A stretch of DNA of 64,000 nt from Streptomyces virginiae (GCF_000720455.1 NZ_JOAK01000012.1:248001-312000); one strand, 5' to 3'. Shown: positions 43,210-51,320, counted from the first letter of the stretch. Numbers and translations are program-made. The notes: generated by a model from the letters alone, not told the origin.

Positions 43210-43739
43210 TCCGCGCGCAACGCCCGTGGCGCGCCCCGGCTCTCGCCGTGGTGGCGGTGGTGCTGGGCGCGCTCGCCGCCGGATGCTCCGGGGCGTCCGG
43301 CGGTAGCGGCAGGGAAGGCGGCCGCTCGGCAGACCCGGGGACGTCCGACTGGGTCGAAGGGGCCACCGCCGAGTCCATCGCCCGGACGCTGCACGTGGAG
43401 GTCCCCTCGACAGCGACCCAGACCGCGGCGGCGCAGCGCAGGGGGTTCCAGGACGACGGGTTGATCCTGTCCTTCGTCCTGCCTGCGGAAGCCGTCGACC
43501 CCTTCCTCACCCAGCTGAAGCCGGAGCAGCCCCTCAGACTGCGCGAGCAGCCCTTCGCCGCCGAGGCGACACCGGCCACGCCGTTCGCACGCCTGGGGCT
43601 GCCGGAACCGGATTCGCTTCCCAAGGTCAGGGAGGGGCAGGTGTGCGCTCCCTGCAAGGGCGACCTGAACTGGCTCAAGGTCGCTGTGGCGCAGATCGAC
43701 GAACGGAGCAGCCGCGTCTACCTCAGAGGGGTCGACTGA
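43206..43739 (+). CDS. Lipoprotein, candidate immunity protein
   Basis: Lipoprotein of 177 residues with a signal peptide and lipobox (LAAGC, cysteine about residue 27), then a Gly/Ser linker and a folded domain of about 130 residues with a CAPC pair near the C-terminus (VCAPCKGDLNWLKVAVAQID). The start overlaps the stop of the putative effector (ATGA), so the two are co-translated. Membrane-anchored immunity to a secreted effector is a reasonable guess. No family was recognised. Downstream, 107 bases separate it from a convergent acetyltransferase gene. Confidence 0.75.
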   Translation: MIRAQRPWRAPALAVVAVVLGALAAGCSGASGGSGREGGRSADPGTSDWVEGATAESIARTLHVEVPSTATQTAAAQRRGFQDDGLILSFVLPAEAVDPFLTQLKPEQPLRLREQPFAAEATPATPFARLGLPEPDSLPKVREGQVCAPCKGDLNWLKVAVAQIDERSSRVYLRGVD

Positions 43740-43846
43740 CGCCCGCAGAATCCGCGGCGCGGTCTGACGCCCAGCCGTCCGCGGAGGCAACGGATCGATC
43801 CCCAGTACGGGGCGGTCACCAGCTCCTTCACGGCCCCGCCCCGCCC

Positions 43847-44320
43847 TCACGTCGTAGCGGTGTCCACACGGTAGACGATCTTCCCGTCGAACTCCGCGAA
43901 CCCCAACGACTTGTAGAAGGCCCGCGCGCCCGGGTTGTTGCGGTCCGTCATCCACTCGACCCGGCTGCATCCGGGACGTGCTGAGGCCAGGGCGCGGAGC
44001 TCGTCCATGAGGCGGGCACCGACGCCCTGGCGGCGGAGGGTGTCGCGGACATAGAGCTCTTTCAGGAACAGAGAGTGGGAGGAGCCGGCTGCCGGCCAGA
44101 GGAAGGAGTAGGCGGCGAGCCCGACGAGATCACCAGCCTCGTCCTCGACCAAGAGAGCGGACGCCAACGGCGGGGAGCCGAAGAGCGCCTCCTCCACCTG
44201 GGAGCGGCGCTCCTCGAGCGGCTGGATCTCGGTCGATCCGTAGAACCGTTCGATCTCCTCGATCAGATCGGCCACTGCCACGGTGTCGCGCCTTTCGGCG
44301 GGGCGGATCGTCACGGTCAT
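43847..44320 (-). CDS. GNAT-family N-acetyltransferase
   Basis: A GNAT acetyltransferase of 157 residues. It has the acetyl-CoA-binding motif RRQGVG (after ELYVRDTL) and a C-terminal NPGARAFYKSLGF segment. The start is set at ATG 44320 because AGGAG lies six bases upstream; another ATG two codons earlier sits too close to that site. It follows the radical SAM gene by 78 bases on the same strand and is probably the last gene of the RiPP locus. GNATs modify the N-terminus of several mature RiPPs, so it may acetylate the processed peptide or provide self-protection. An unrelated small-molecule acetyltransferase is the alternative. Confidence 0.9.
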   Translation of the reverse strand: MTVTIRPAERRDTVAVADLIEEIERFYGSTEIQPLEERRSQVEEALFGSPPLASALLVEDEAGDLVGLAAYSFLWPAAGSSHSLFLKELYVRDTLRRQGVGARLMDELRALASARPGCSRVEWMTDRNNPGARAFYKSLGFAEFDGKIVYRVDTATT

Positions 44321-44398
44321 CGACATCTCCTGTCGCTCTTTCATCGCTGCACTCGTTCGTTTCAATGCGTGATCCTGGCGTGGCGGCACGGCTCGTGG

Positions 44399-45553
44399 CT
44401 ACGGGGGCGTCAGTGCCTGAGGAGCCCATCCGTGCCGGCGCAGGGAGTCCTGAACATGCCGGATGAGGTATTCCAGGTCCGCGCAGTAGACCGAGGGGTT
44501 CCGGTAGCCGCGGTCGGTGCTGAAGCGGTGCGGTAAATAGCCCCCACCGCACACCTCCACCAGAGGACAGCTCTGGCACTGATCGGCGAGCGCGGTCTTC
44601 CCGTTCTGCCGGTGCAGGAGCTTCGGATGGTGAAGGACCTCATTGAAGGACTGACTGAAGACGTCGAGTCCCAGCCAGGAGGCGCCTTCCTCGACGGACC
44701 GCAGGGTGTCCACGCCCTCGATCGTGCCGTCCGACTCGATCACGATGCTCGTGGGCGGGGCCAGGCCGAGGGACTCCACCGAGCTGTGCACCCCGGAGCT
44801 CAGCGCCACGATGTCCTCCAGCATCCGAACACTGTGCCGCTGCTCCGGCCGGGCGAGCCAGGCGTCGTAGACGCGGCTCATCCACAACCCGTACTCGGGC
44901 GCACTCGGGTCGTCGCGGTGCGGCGGCTCGTCGTGAGTCCCGTGCGGCAGGCCGAAGTCGATCACAGGCGGCTCGAACGACGCCAGGTAGTCGTGGACCT
45001 CGACCGGGTCGTTGGCCAGGTCGACGACCGCGAGCAGCCCTGCAAACAAGTGCGGGCGGGACCGCAGGAGTTCGATGCCTCGTACGGCCGAGGCGGCGCT
45101 CGATCGCGAGGCGTGTGTCAGCCGGTGCCGGTCATTCGCGGTCGGCGGTCCGTCGAGGCTGACGCCCACGACGACCTCGTACCGCTCGAAGAGGTCCAGC
45201 CACGGCTCCGTGAGAAGCGTCCCGTTGGTCTGAAGCTCGAAACGGACCGCCACACCGACCGGCACACCCTCCCGCACGGCGCCGAGCAGGTCTGCCATGT
45301 GCCGGGGGCCGGTGAGCAACGGCTCACCGCCGTGCAGCACGACGTGCACGCTCCGCAGGCCGTGCACCGCTGCGTGCTCACCGATTCGCAGCCCAGCCGC
45401 CCGGGCCACGTCCGCACTCATCCGAGCAGGCAGGTGCCGCCACGCCTGGTCAGCGGAGTTGAACACGTAGCAGTAGTCGCAGTCGATGTTGCAGCGATTG
45501 GCAACCTTGAGGATGAAGGACCGAAAGGGGGCGACGTCCGCGCGCGGTGTCAT
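44399..45553 (-). CDS. fxsB: FxsB-type radical SAM/SPASM peptide maturase
   Basis: Radical SAM enzyme of 384 residues. The 4Fe-4S/SAM motif is CNIDCDYC (Cys at about 22, 26 and 29), followed by HGGEPLL and VSLDGPPTANDRHR. The C-terminal SPASM-like cysteines are in CQSCPLVEVCGG and VYCADLEYL. This arrangement and the LPHGTHDEPP and GLAPP segments match the actinobacterial FxsB family, which installs cyclophane cross-links on aromatic residues of short C-terminal cores. Leucine 340 is a TTA codon (44534-44536), implying bldA dependence. The gene starts 13 bases after the precursor gene with little ribosome site of its own, so it is coupled to it. Confidence 0.92.
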   Translation of the reverse strand: MTPRADVAPFRSFILKVANRCNIDCDYCYVFNSADQAWRHLPARMSADVARAAGLRIGEHAAVHGLRSVHVVLHGGEPLLTGPRHMADLLGAVREGVPVGVAVRFELQTNGTLLTEPWLDLFERYEVVVGVSLDGPPTANDRHRLTHASRSSAASAVRGIELLRSRPHLFAGLLAVVDLANDPVEVHDYLASFEPPVIDFGLPHGTHDEPPHRDDPSAPEYGLWMSRVYDAWLARPEQRHSVRMLEDIVALSSGVHSSVESLGLAPPTSIVIESDGTIEGVDTLRSVEEGASWLGLDVFSQSFNEVLHHPKLLHRQNGKTALADQCQSCPLVEVCGGGYLPHRFSTDRGYRNPSVYCADLEYLIRHVQDSLRRHGWAPQALTPP

Positions 45554-45566
45554 CGAGCGGAACGGC

Positions 45567-45758
45567 TCAAAGAGGCCAGGTCCAGATCAGCGAAGCGTGG
45601 TGACCACCCTCGCCAGCGTGGTTCGACGCCGTCTGCTCGGCCGCCAGCCGCTGCCGTACGCGGACGGCGACACGATCCAGGACGGCCGAACCGCTGATGG
45701 ACTCCGCGACGACGGGCGCCGGAGCATGCGGTGCGGGAACGGGCGTACGTGACGGCAT
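45567..45758 (-). CDS. RiPP precursor peptide with C-terminal W-T-W core
   Basis: A 63-residue peptide. ATG 45758 has a strong site (GAGGAGCGTCGA). Residues 1-20 are Pro/Ala-rich; about 22-43 forms a predicted amphipathic helix (SGSAVLDRVAVRVRQRLAAE), a likely leader recognised by the maturase; the tail (44-63) is Gly/His-rich and ends HHASLIWTWPL. It lies 13 bases before the FxsB-type maturase on the same strand. Known FxsA precursors end in a FxSxx tail; this one instead carries two tryptophans in W-x-W spacing at 59 and 61, a typical cyclophane or ether-link target. The small size, location and tail make it a convincing substrate, although no homologue was checked. Confidence 0.85.
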   Translation of the reverse strand: MPSRTPVPAPHAPAPVVAESISGSAVLDRVAVRVRQRLAAEQTASNHAGEGGHHASLIWTWPL

Positions 45759-45864
45759 TCGACGCTCCTCGGGGCAGTGCAACGGCGATTGAGGTGGCAC
45801 ACCAGCCCGCAAGGTAGCAGCGCCGCTACCCTCGGCAACATATCGAATCCGGCCACGTGCCCCG

Positions 45865-48705
45865 CTACTCGGCCTGCGCAGCAATGAGCCGCTCGACGAC
45901 ATCTGCCGCCCCACCGATGCCCAACCGTCGGTACACATCGCACGCTTCACGCAGCGCCCCTTCGCCCCGCGCCCGTTCGCCGGCTGTCCAGTCGCAACGG
46001 CCGATCCCCTCCAAAGCCCGTGCCTCTTCCAGTGGGCAGCGGATGTCGCGGGCCAGCCCCAGCGCCTGCTCGAAGAGTCCGCGGGCGGCAAGCCAGTCAC
46101 CGGAGGAGCACAGCAGCGTCCCCCAGTGGTTCCGCACCTCCGCTTCACCGCACCGGTCGCCAAGCTCTCGGAGGATGTCCAGACTCCGCCGGAACGACTC
46201 GATGGCATCGTCCCGCTCACCGGCGATCCCGCGCGCAACGCCCAGCTCGCCCAGCGAGGCGGCTTCGCCACCACGGCTGCCGAGATCGCGGTACGAGCCC
46301 AGGGCGTCATCCAACAACCGGATCGCCTCGGTGACGTTCCCCTCCACTCGGTTCAGTACCCCGAGGTGGCGAACGCTGTTCGTGCGGCCAAACCGTTCAC
46401 CGAGCTCGGTGAAGTACCCCAGCGCCCGGTTGTGAGCCTCCCGCGCTCCGGTGGGGTCGCCGATCAGGCGCCGGACGACTCCGAGCTCGTTGAGGGCGTA
46501 CGCCTGGTGGACCCGGTCGTCGAGTTCCTGGTAGATGCCGAATGCCTCACGATGGCGCTGCTCAGCCAGCTGATACTCACCCAGGAGACTGTGCACGACG
46601 CCAAGGTCCCGCCGTGAGTTGGCCTCTCCGTACCGATCGCCCAGCTCCCGGTAGATCGCCAGCGCTTCGGTCTGTGCCGCCACCGCTGTGTCGAACTGGC
46701 TCGTCTGCCGGCGCACCATGCCGAGGTCCGCGAGCGCGTTCGCCTGGCCGAGACGGTCGCCCACTTCCCGATAGAGCGCGAGGGCCTCGGTCTGCGCCTG
46801 GGCAGAAGCGTCGTTGTCCGCGGTCATGTACCAGACGATGCCCACCTGGTTCAAAGCGTCAGCCTTGCCGCGCTTCTCGCCGACCGCCTCGTACTCCGTC
46901 ACCGCTTCGCTCAGTGCCTCGATGGCCTCGGGGTAGGCCGCCATGAAGCGCCGGACGACTCCGAGCTCGGCCAGCGCATCGGCCAGCGCCCGCCGGTCGC
47001 CGGTGTGCCGGGCGGCCTCGGCGGCGGTCCGGTGGAGGCCAACGGCTTGGTCCCAGGGCCCGGCCTGCCGCAGGAAGGGCGCCATCGCCGCAGCCATGTT
47101 GATCACCAACTCGTGCAGCGCGAGATCGTTCGCCCTTCGGATGCAGGCCAGGACGTTGGCCCGCTCGTCCTCCAGCCAGCCGAGAGCCGCCGTACGTGAA
47201 TCGATGGGCGGGGTCTCGACCTGGGCGGCGCCATCCGGAGAATTCGGTGTAGAGGCACCGTTGCGTGCGATGTGTCTGTTCGCGACAGCGAGGACGGCCA
47301 GGTAGTACGAGCACACGCGCTGGACGGCATGAACAGGGGCCATGCTGCCTCCCTCGTCGGCGAGACCGCGGGCATAGTCGCGTAGAAGGTCGTGAAGCCG
47401 GAACCGGCTTCCCGGGTGTTCCTCGATCAGATGGGCGTCGTAGAGCGTGTCGAGTCCCTCGCGTGCCGCCGCCACCGAGACCGAGCCGAGCGCGGCCCCG
47501 GAGAAGGCATCGAGCTCGGTTCCAGGGTAGAGGCCGAGACACCGGAAGAAGTGCTGCCGCTCAGGTGTGAGGTCCTGGTAGGACAGACTGAACGTCGCGG
47601 CGACCGCGCGCTCCCCAGCTCGGAGCTCTCCCAGCCGGTCCCCGGCGGTGACCAGACGCGCACGGAGATCCTCAGCGCTCCACGACGGGCGATGACGCAG
47701 CCGCGCGGCGAGCAACGACACCCCCAGTGGCAGGTACCCGCACAGCTCCACCAACTGCTCGAGGACGGACCGATCGAGCGACTCCGCCGATCGCCCGCTG
47801 AGGCGTACGAACAGGTCGACCGCATGCTCCGCCGGCAACGCCTCCACTGGCAGGACCACCTCCTCGTACGCAGCCAACCGCTTCCGGCTCGTCACCAGCA
47901 CGAGACAGTCGCTCCCGCCGGGGAGCAGGGGCTCCAGCTGGCGATAGCTGGACGCGTTGTCGAGGATGAGCAGTGCCTTCTTGTTCGCGAGCTGGCTCCG
48001 CCACATGGCCGCCCTCGCCTCGGTGACCGCGCCCAAGTCGTCGCCGACAGGGATCCGCTGCGCCGGCACTCCGGTCGCCGCCAGCAACGATGCGAGCGCT
48101 TCCGTGGCCTGGACGGGGGGCCTTCCCGTCGTGTGCCCGTTGAGATTCACGAAGAGCTGGCCGTCCGGGAACCGCTCCGACAGCACATGTCCCGCGTGTA
48201 CGGCGAACGTCGTCTTCCCGACTCCTGGCATTCCGTCGATCACATGCACGGGCAGCGCCTCGCCGCTCTCCTGCGAGTTCCGTACGGACCGCACCAGCGC
48301 CTCGAGCTCGGCGGTCCGGTCGGTGAACGCGTTGGTGTCGCGTGGCAGGGACCGCAGCACGAGGGCAGCACCCGGAGGCACCGCCCCTTCCTCTGGCTGG
48401 GGCGTCGGAGCAGCGCGGCGCTCGGACGCCCCCGACTCCGACAGCGCAGCAAGCAGCACCGCCAGCCCGACCGTGGCCACGCCGAGCAAAGCGAACGAGA
48501 ACCAGCCATGCCGCTGCAACCACCCCAGCCACCCGGGCCACTGCGACTCGGACACCGCGTTGGTGACGAGCCCCACGAGCATGGTCGTAACGGCTCCGCC
48601 GGCGGCCACGACGGCGACGGAAATCCCCCGCCGGAGCCTCATACGTGGGTCGTCTTGACGGAGCAGGGATCGGTCGGTCCGGGCCGGCCGCCTGTGGCGC
48701 GGCAC
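45865..48705 (-). CDS. NB-ARC ATPase with TPR repeats, membrane-anchored (AfsR/FxsT-like)
   Basis: STAND-type ATPase of 946 residues. Two transmembrane helices are near the N-terminus (VAVVAAGGAVTTMLVGLV and FSFALLGVATVGLAVLLAAL). The NB-ARC nucleotide-binding domain follows, with Walker A GMPGVGKTT, Walker B LLILDN and a winged-helix region (HDLLRDYARGLA). At least eight tetratricopeptide repeats occupy about 520-930 (units such as ADALAELGVVRR, ANALADLGMVRR, AYALNELGVVRR). It lacks a SARP DNA-binding head. Start GTG 48705 follows GGAAAG; ATG 48642 is an alternative. It precedes the RiPP precursor by 106 bases. TPR/NB-ARC proteins accompany FxsB systems, where they may sense or regulate; the precise role is unknown. 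Confidence 0.88.
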   Translation of the reverse strand: MPRHRRPARTDRSLLRQDDPRMRLRRGISVAVVAAGGAVTTMLVGLVTNAVSESQWPGWLGWLQRHGWFSFALLGVATVGLAVLLAALSESGASERRAAPTPQPEEGAVPPGAALVLRSLPRDTNAFTDRTAELEALVRSVRNSQESGEALPVHVIDGMPGVGKTTFAVHAGHVLSERFPDGQLFVNLNGHTTGRPPVQATEALASLLAATGVPAQRIPVGDDLGAVTEARAAMWRSQLANKKALLILDNASSYRQLEPLLPGGSDCLVLVTSRKRLAAYEEVVLPVEALPAEHAVDLFVRLSGRSAESLDRSVLEQLVELCGYLPLGVSLLAARLRHRPSWSAEDLRARLVTAGDRLGELRAGERAVAATFSLSYQDLTPERQHFFRCLGLYPGTELDAFSGAALGSVSVAAAREGLDTLYDAHLIEEHPGSRFRLHDLLRDYARGLADEGGSMAPVHAVQRVCSYYLAVLAVANRHIARNGASTPNSPDGAAQVETPPIDSRTAALGWLEDERANVLACIRRANDLALHELVINMAAAMAPFLRQAGPWDQAVGLHRTAAEAARHTGDRRALADALAELGVVRRFMAAYPEAIEALSEAVTEYEAVGEKRGKADALNQVGIVWYMTADNDASAQAQTEALALYREVGDRLGQANALADLGMVRRQTSQFDTAVAAQTEALAIYRELGDRYGEANSRRDLGVVHSLLGEYQLAEQRHREAFGIYQELDDRVHQAYALNELGVVRRLIGDPTGAREAHNRALGYFTELGERFGRTNSVRHLGVLNRVEGNVTEAIRLLDDALGSYRDLGSRGGEAASLGELGVARGIAGERDDAIESFRRSLDILRELGDRCGEAEVRNHWGTLLCSSGDWLAARGLFEQALGLARDIRCPLEEARALEGIGRCDWTAGERARGEGALREACDVYRRLGIGGAADVVERLIAAQAE

Positions 48706-49060
48706 GGCTTTCCAGCTGTAGCTCTGGTCACGAACCCAACCCCCGAATCCGACGCCCTGTCGCGCACAAGCGGATCAGCTCTCACAGACCATGGTCAAGG
48801 TCAGCTCCCCGCCACACACCGGCTCGTATCAGCCAACCTGTGCTTGGCTTCTCCCTTGGGCGCACCGATGCCGCTTTGACGGAGTCAGACAGATGACCGA
48901 GTGAACGTGTTGCTGGTCGCAAGCAGAGAGTGAGTCTTCAGGCCCGAGGACGAAGCTGCCATAGCGGTCAGGCAGTTCCGCATGCTGAAGAGACAGCACG
49001 GAGCCGTCGCCCCCACCTTCTACAGATGCCCCTAGGCATCTCCACCACCCCGCCGACCGG
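48706..49060. other. Intergenic stretch upstream of the NB-ARC gene
   Basis: About 350 bases with no convincing gene. The only open frames are short and of unusual composition. It should hold the promoter of the NB-ARC gene; no clear -10/-35 pair or operator was recognised. Confidence 0.5.
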
Positions 49061-49340
49061 CTCCCCGATCCCACGGCACCGGCCGGCGCCTCAAGAGCGA
49101 CACCGAGCGCGGCTTCCACCGAGCCGAACACCTGAGGCAGATCCCTCAGGCCGACCTCACCCACCAACTCCTCCACCCGTACCGCGCCGACTCCGAGTCC
49201 ATGCAGAGCCGGTTCGACCCCAGCCTCTGGATCGCGGCGTGATCGCCTACGGCGTCGAGCGTCAGAAGATCTTCGTCCTCGGCGTCGCCCCCTCGCAGCA
49301 CGCCACCAGCCTCCGCGCCCCGGCCCCCGGCCGTCAGAAC
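49061..49340 (+). pseudogene. Frameshifted relic of a transposase-like or plasmid-borne protein
   Basis: Two frames join into one plausible protein tail. The first reads RLKSDTERGFHRAEHLRQI then LLHPYRADSESMQSRFDPSLW and stops at TGA 49240-49242. The adjacent frame from 49239 continues VIAYGVERQKIFVLGVAPSQHATS. The pattern of a RADSES motif, then a R-A-Y/H-G-RQ-L-LG-A block resembles the C-terminal part of some actinobacterial transposase- or plasmid-type proteins, but I cannot name the family. The frameshift near 49235, missing N-terminus and lack of a start point to decay. It lies about 120 bases ahead of a tRNA gene, a common integration zone. Confidence 0.4.
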
Positions 49341-49457
49341 CCCAGGTCACGATCCCGCCCTCGCCCCAGACCCGCGCCTGCGGCAATCCATGCGACCACT
49401 CCGAGCACGATCCGCTAGGCTGTCAGCGGTCACGAGGCGGTCTCCGCCGAGACCCCC

Positions 49458-49530
49458 GCCTTCGTAGCTCAGGGGATAGAGCACGGCTCTCCTAAAGCCG
49501 GTGTCGCAGGTTCGAATCCTGCCGAGGGCA
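49458..49530 (+). tRNA. tRNA-Arg (anticodon CCT)
   Basis: A 73-base cloverleaf: acceptor 49458-49464 pairs with 49523-49529, D-stem GCTC/GAGC, anticodon stem CGGCT/AGCCG with loop CTCCTAA (anticodon CCT), T-arm GCAGG-TTCGAAT-CCTGC, and discriminator A. The CCA end is not encoded. It reads AGG codons, rare in high-GC genomes. The gene stands in the mobile-element-rich gap between the NB-ARC and histidine kinase genes. Confidence 0.97.
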
Positions 49531-49535
49531 CAGTC

Positions 49536-49569
49536 GAGGACCCCCGCCGTCGAACGGCCCGGGGTCCTC
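49536..49569 (+). terminator. tRNA terminator hairpin
   Basis: GAGGACCCC (49536-49544) pairs with GGGGTCCTC (49561-49569) over a 16-base loop, starting six bases after the tRNA, followed by a short TCTTCG run. Confidence 0.75.
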
Positions 49570-49621
49570 TTCGCGTTGTACGGGACGTCAGCGGGCACGG
49601 CGCGTGCGGGAGCCGGGGGTC

Positions 49622-49799
49622 CTAGGGAGTGTCCGCAAAGTAGCGTCGGCCGCCCGGAGGGCGGGCGCGGCGGGGTCCGGTGCGTGCGATTGCAAGGCGG
49701 AGGAGGGAGCCGATGCCGAGCATCGGCGACCGACGACAACGCGGCAAGCGCGCGTGCCGGACCCCGGAGTGCAGGCGGGACTTTGCGGACACGACCTAG
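49622..49799. mobile_element. MITE-like inverted-repeat element, about 178 bp
   Basis: Exact 13-base terminal repeats GTGTCCGCAAAGT (49629-49641) and its complement (49780-49792), extended by CTAGG-type flanks to about 20 imperfect bases per end. The interior folds on itself: a GGGGTCCGG arm near 49653 matches CCGGACCCC near 49757, and GCCGATG/CATCGGC form a central stem. CCTAG occurs at both outer edges (49621-49625 and 49795-49799). It has no coding capacity. The pattern of long hairpin, terminal repeats and no gene is that of a non-autonomous element needing a transposase from elsewhere. Confidence 0.6.
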
Positions 49800-49939
49800 T
49801 TTCACAAGGTCGTCTGGATCGATACGCCGTCCGCTATATGCGGGTTTACCCCCGGCGCTTGCCTGCCGAGAATCCGGGCAAATCGTCCTTAGTCGAGTCG
49901 GTCCGAGCTTGCCGCTCAGGGCTCGGTCACCTTGTGAAA
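49800..49939. repeat. Second inverted-repeat element abutting the first, 140 bp
   Basis: TTTCACAAGGT (49800-49810) and its exact complement (49929-49939) bound 118 bases without a gene. It begins at the base following the outer CTAG of the neighbouring element. It may be another non-autonomous mobile element, or a target that the first element entered. It ends six bases before the stop codon of the histidine kinase gene. Confidence 0.5.
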
Positions 49940-49945
49940 CAACCT

Positions 49946-51202
49946 TTAGGGCGTCGGCGACGTGGGGCCCGGGAGTGCGACGCGGGCCTCGGCGCCGCCC
50001 TCCGCGCGGTTGCGGAAGGCGAGGGTGGCGCCCAGGACCCGGGCCTGGCCGACGGCGATGGTCAGGCCCAGCCCGTGGCCCTTGTTCGTGCCCTCCGTAC
50101 GGAACCGCTGCGGGCCGGTCGTGATCAGGTACTCCGGATAGCCCGGCCCCGCGTCGGTCACCGTCAGGACCGGGCCGTCCACCGTGACCGTGACCGGGGC
50201 GGCGCCGTGGCTGTGCGCGTTGGCGACGAGGTTGCCCAGGATCCGCTCCAGGCGGCGCCGGTCCGTCTCCACCCGCGCGGGGGCCAGCACCGTCAGGGCG
50301 GTGTCGGTGCCGGACGCGCGGATCGTGCGGGCCGCCAGGTCCGCCAGGTCGTAGGAGTCCAGCTCCACGCGCTCGCTGCGCGTCTCCAGCCGGGAGATCT
50401 CCAGCAGGTCCTCGGTGAGCGCGCGCATCGCCTGCACCCGGTCCCGTACGAGCTCGGCCGGGCGGCCCGGAGGCAGGAGTTCGGCGGCCGCGTTCAGGCC
50501 GGTCAGCGGGGTGCGGAGCTCGTGGGCGACGTCCGCCGTGAACCGCTGTTCCGCCTCCAGCTTGCCCTGCAGGGACGAGGCCATGGTGTCCAGGGCCCGG
50601 GAGACCGCCGCGACCTCGTCCTTGTTGCGGGGCCGGTCGCCGACCCGGGCGTCCAGGTCGCCGGCGCTGATCCGGCGGGCCACCTGCGCGGTCACGTGCA
50701 GGCGCCGGGTGATCCGTGTGACGCCGAGTGCGCCGACGAGGAGGGTGACGCCGATGGCGAGGCCCGAGGAGCCGAGGATGGCCCGGTCGAGATCGACGAT
50801 CGTGCGTTCGGCCCCGCGGAAGTCCACGGACACGGCGATCGCGCTGCCGTGCTCGGCGGGCGCGGCCGCCCACATGACGGGGCGCCCGCGGTGCCTGCCG
50901 ACGGCCGTGCCGCGCTTCCCGGCGAGAGCGAGGGCGCGCAGCTCCGGGGGCAGGCCCGAGGGGTCGACGCCCTCGCCGCGCGGCATGCGCGCGCCGTCCT
51001 CGTACGCCTCGATGGACCGCTCCAGTTTCAGGAGCGCCTTCTCGCGCGCCGTGCCCACGGTCTGGCGGGTCATGGCGCCGTGCACGAGACAGCCGAGCAG
51101 CGCGGCGAGCCCGCAGCACATCAGGGTGATGAAGACCGCGGCCTTCCAGGTCAGGGTCGAGGTCCAGGCCGGCAGCCGCGCTCTGCGCTGCATTTCGTTC
51201 AT
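49946..51202 (-). CDS. Two-component sensor histidine kinase
   Basis: A membrane-bound histidine kinase of 418 residues. The first transmembrane helix (about 20-43) is followed by an external sensor of about 100 residues, the second helix (about 145-162), HAMP (about 163-215), HisKA with DVAHELRTPL (phospho-acceptor H227), and the HATPase domain (N-box NLVANAHSH, DAGPGYP, NKGHGLGL). All catalytic boxes are present. No response regulator gene adjoins it: upstream are repeats and a small gene, downstream the inverted-repeat elements and tRNA. It may be an orphan kinase, or its partner may have been separated by insertion. The signal is unknown. Confidence 0.93.
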   Translation of the reverse strand: MNEMQRRARLPAWTSTLTWKAAVFITLMCCGLAALLGCLVHGAMTRQTVGTAREKALLKLERSIEAYEDGARMPRGEGVDPSGLPPELRALALAGKRGTAVGRHRGRPVMWAAAPAEHGSAIAVSVDFRGAERTIVDLDRAILGSSGLAIGVTLLVGALGVTRITRRLHVTAQVARRISAGDLDARVGDRPRNKDEVAAVSRALDTMASSLQGKLEAEQRFTADVAHELRTPLTGLNAAAELLPPGRPAELVRDRVQAMRALTEDLLEISRLETRSERVELDSYDLADLAARTIRASGTDTALTVLAPARVETDRRRLERILGNLVANAHSHGAAPVTVTVDGPVLTVTDAGPGYPEYLITTGPQRFRTEGTNKGHGLGLTIAVGQARVLGATLAFRNRAEGGAEARVALPGPTSPTP

Positions 51203-51320
51203 GGTCAGGTCACGGTAATGCGCCCGCCCGGGCGGGCGACCGGCGGGATCCGGCCGGATCCCGCGAGATCCAGCCGGATCGAGCCGGGTCGAGCCGGGGC
51301 CGGCCGGCGGGGTGCCCGGC

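Noticed and set aside
48829..49386. Minus-strand frame of 185 residues upstream of the tRNA
   Set aside because: Gly/Arg-rich with no start signal, lying opposite the better-supported relic on the plus strand.
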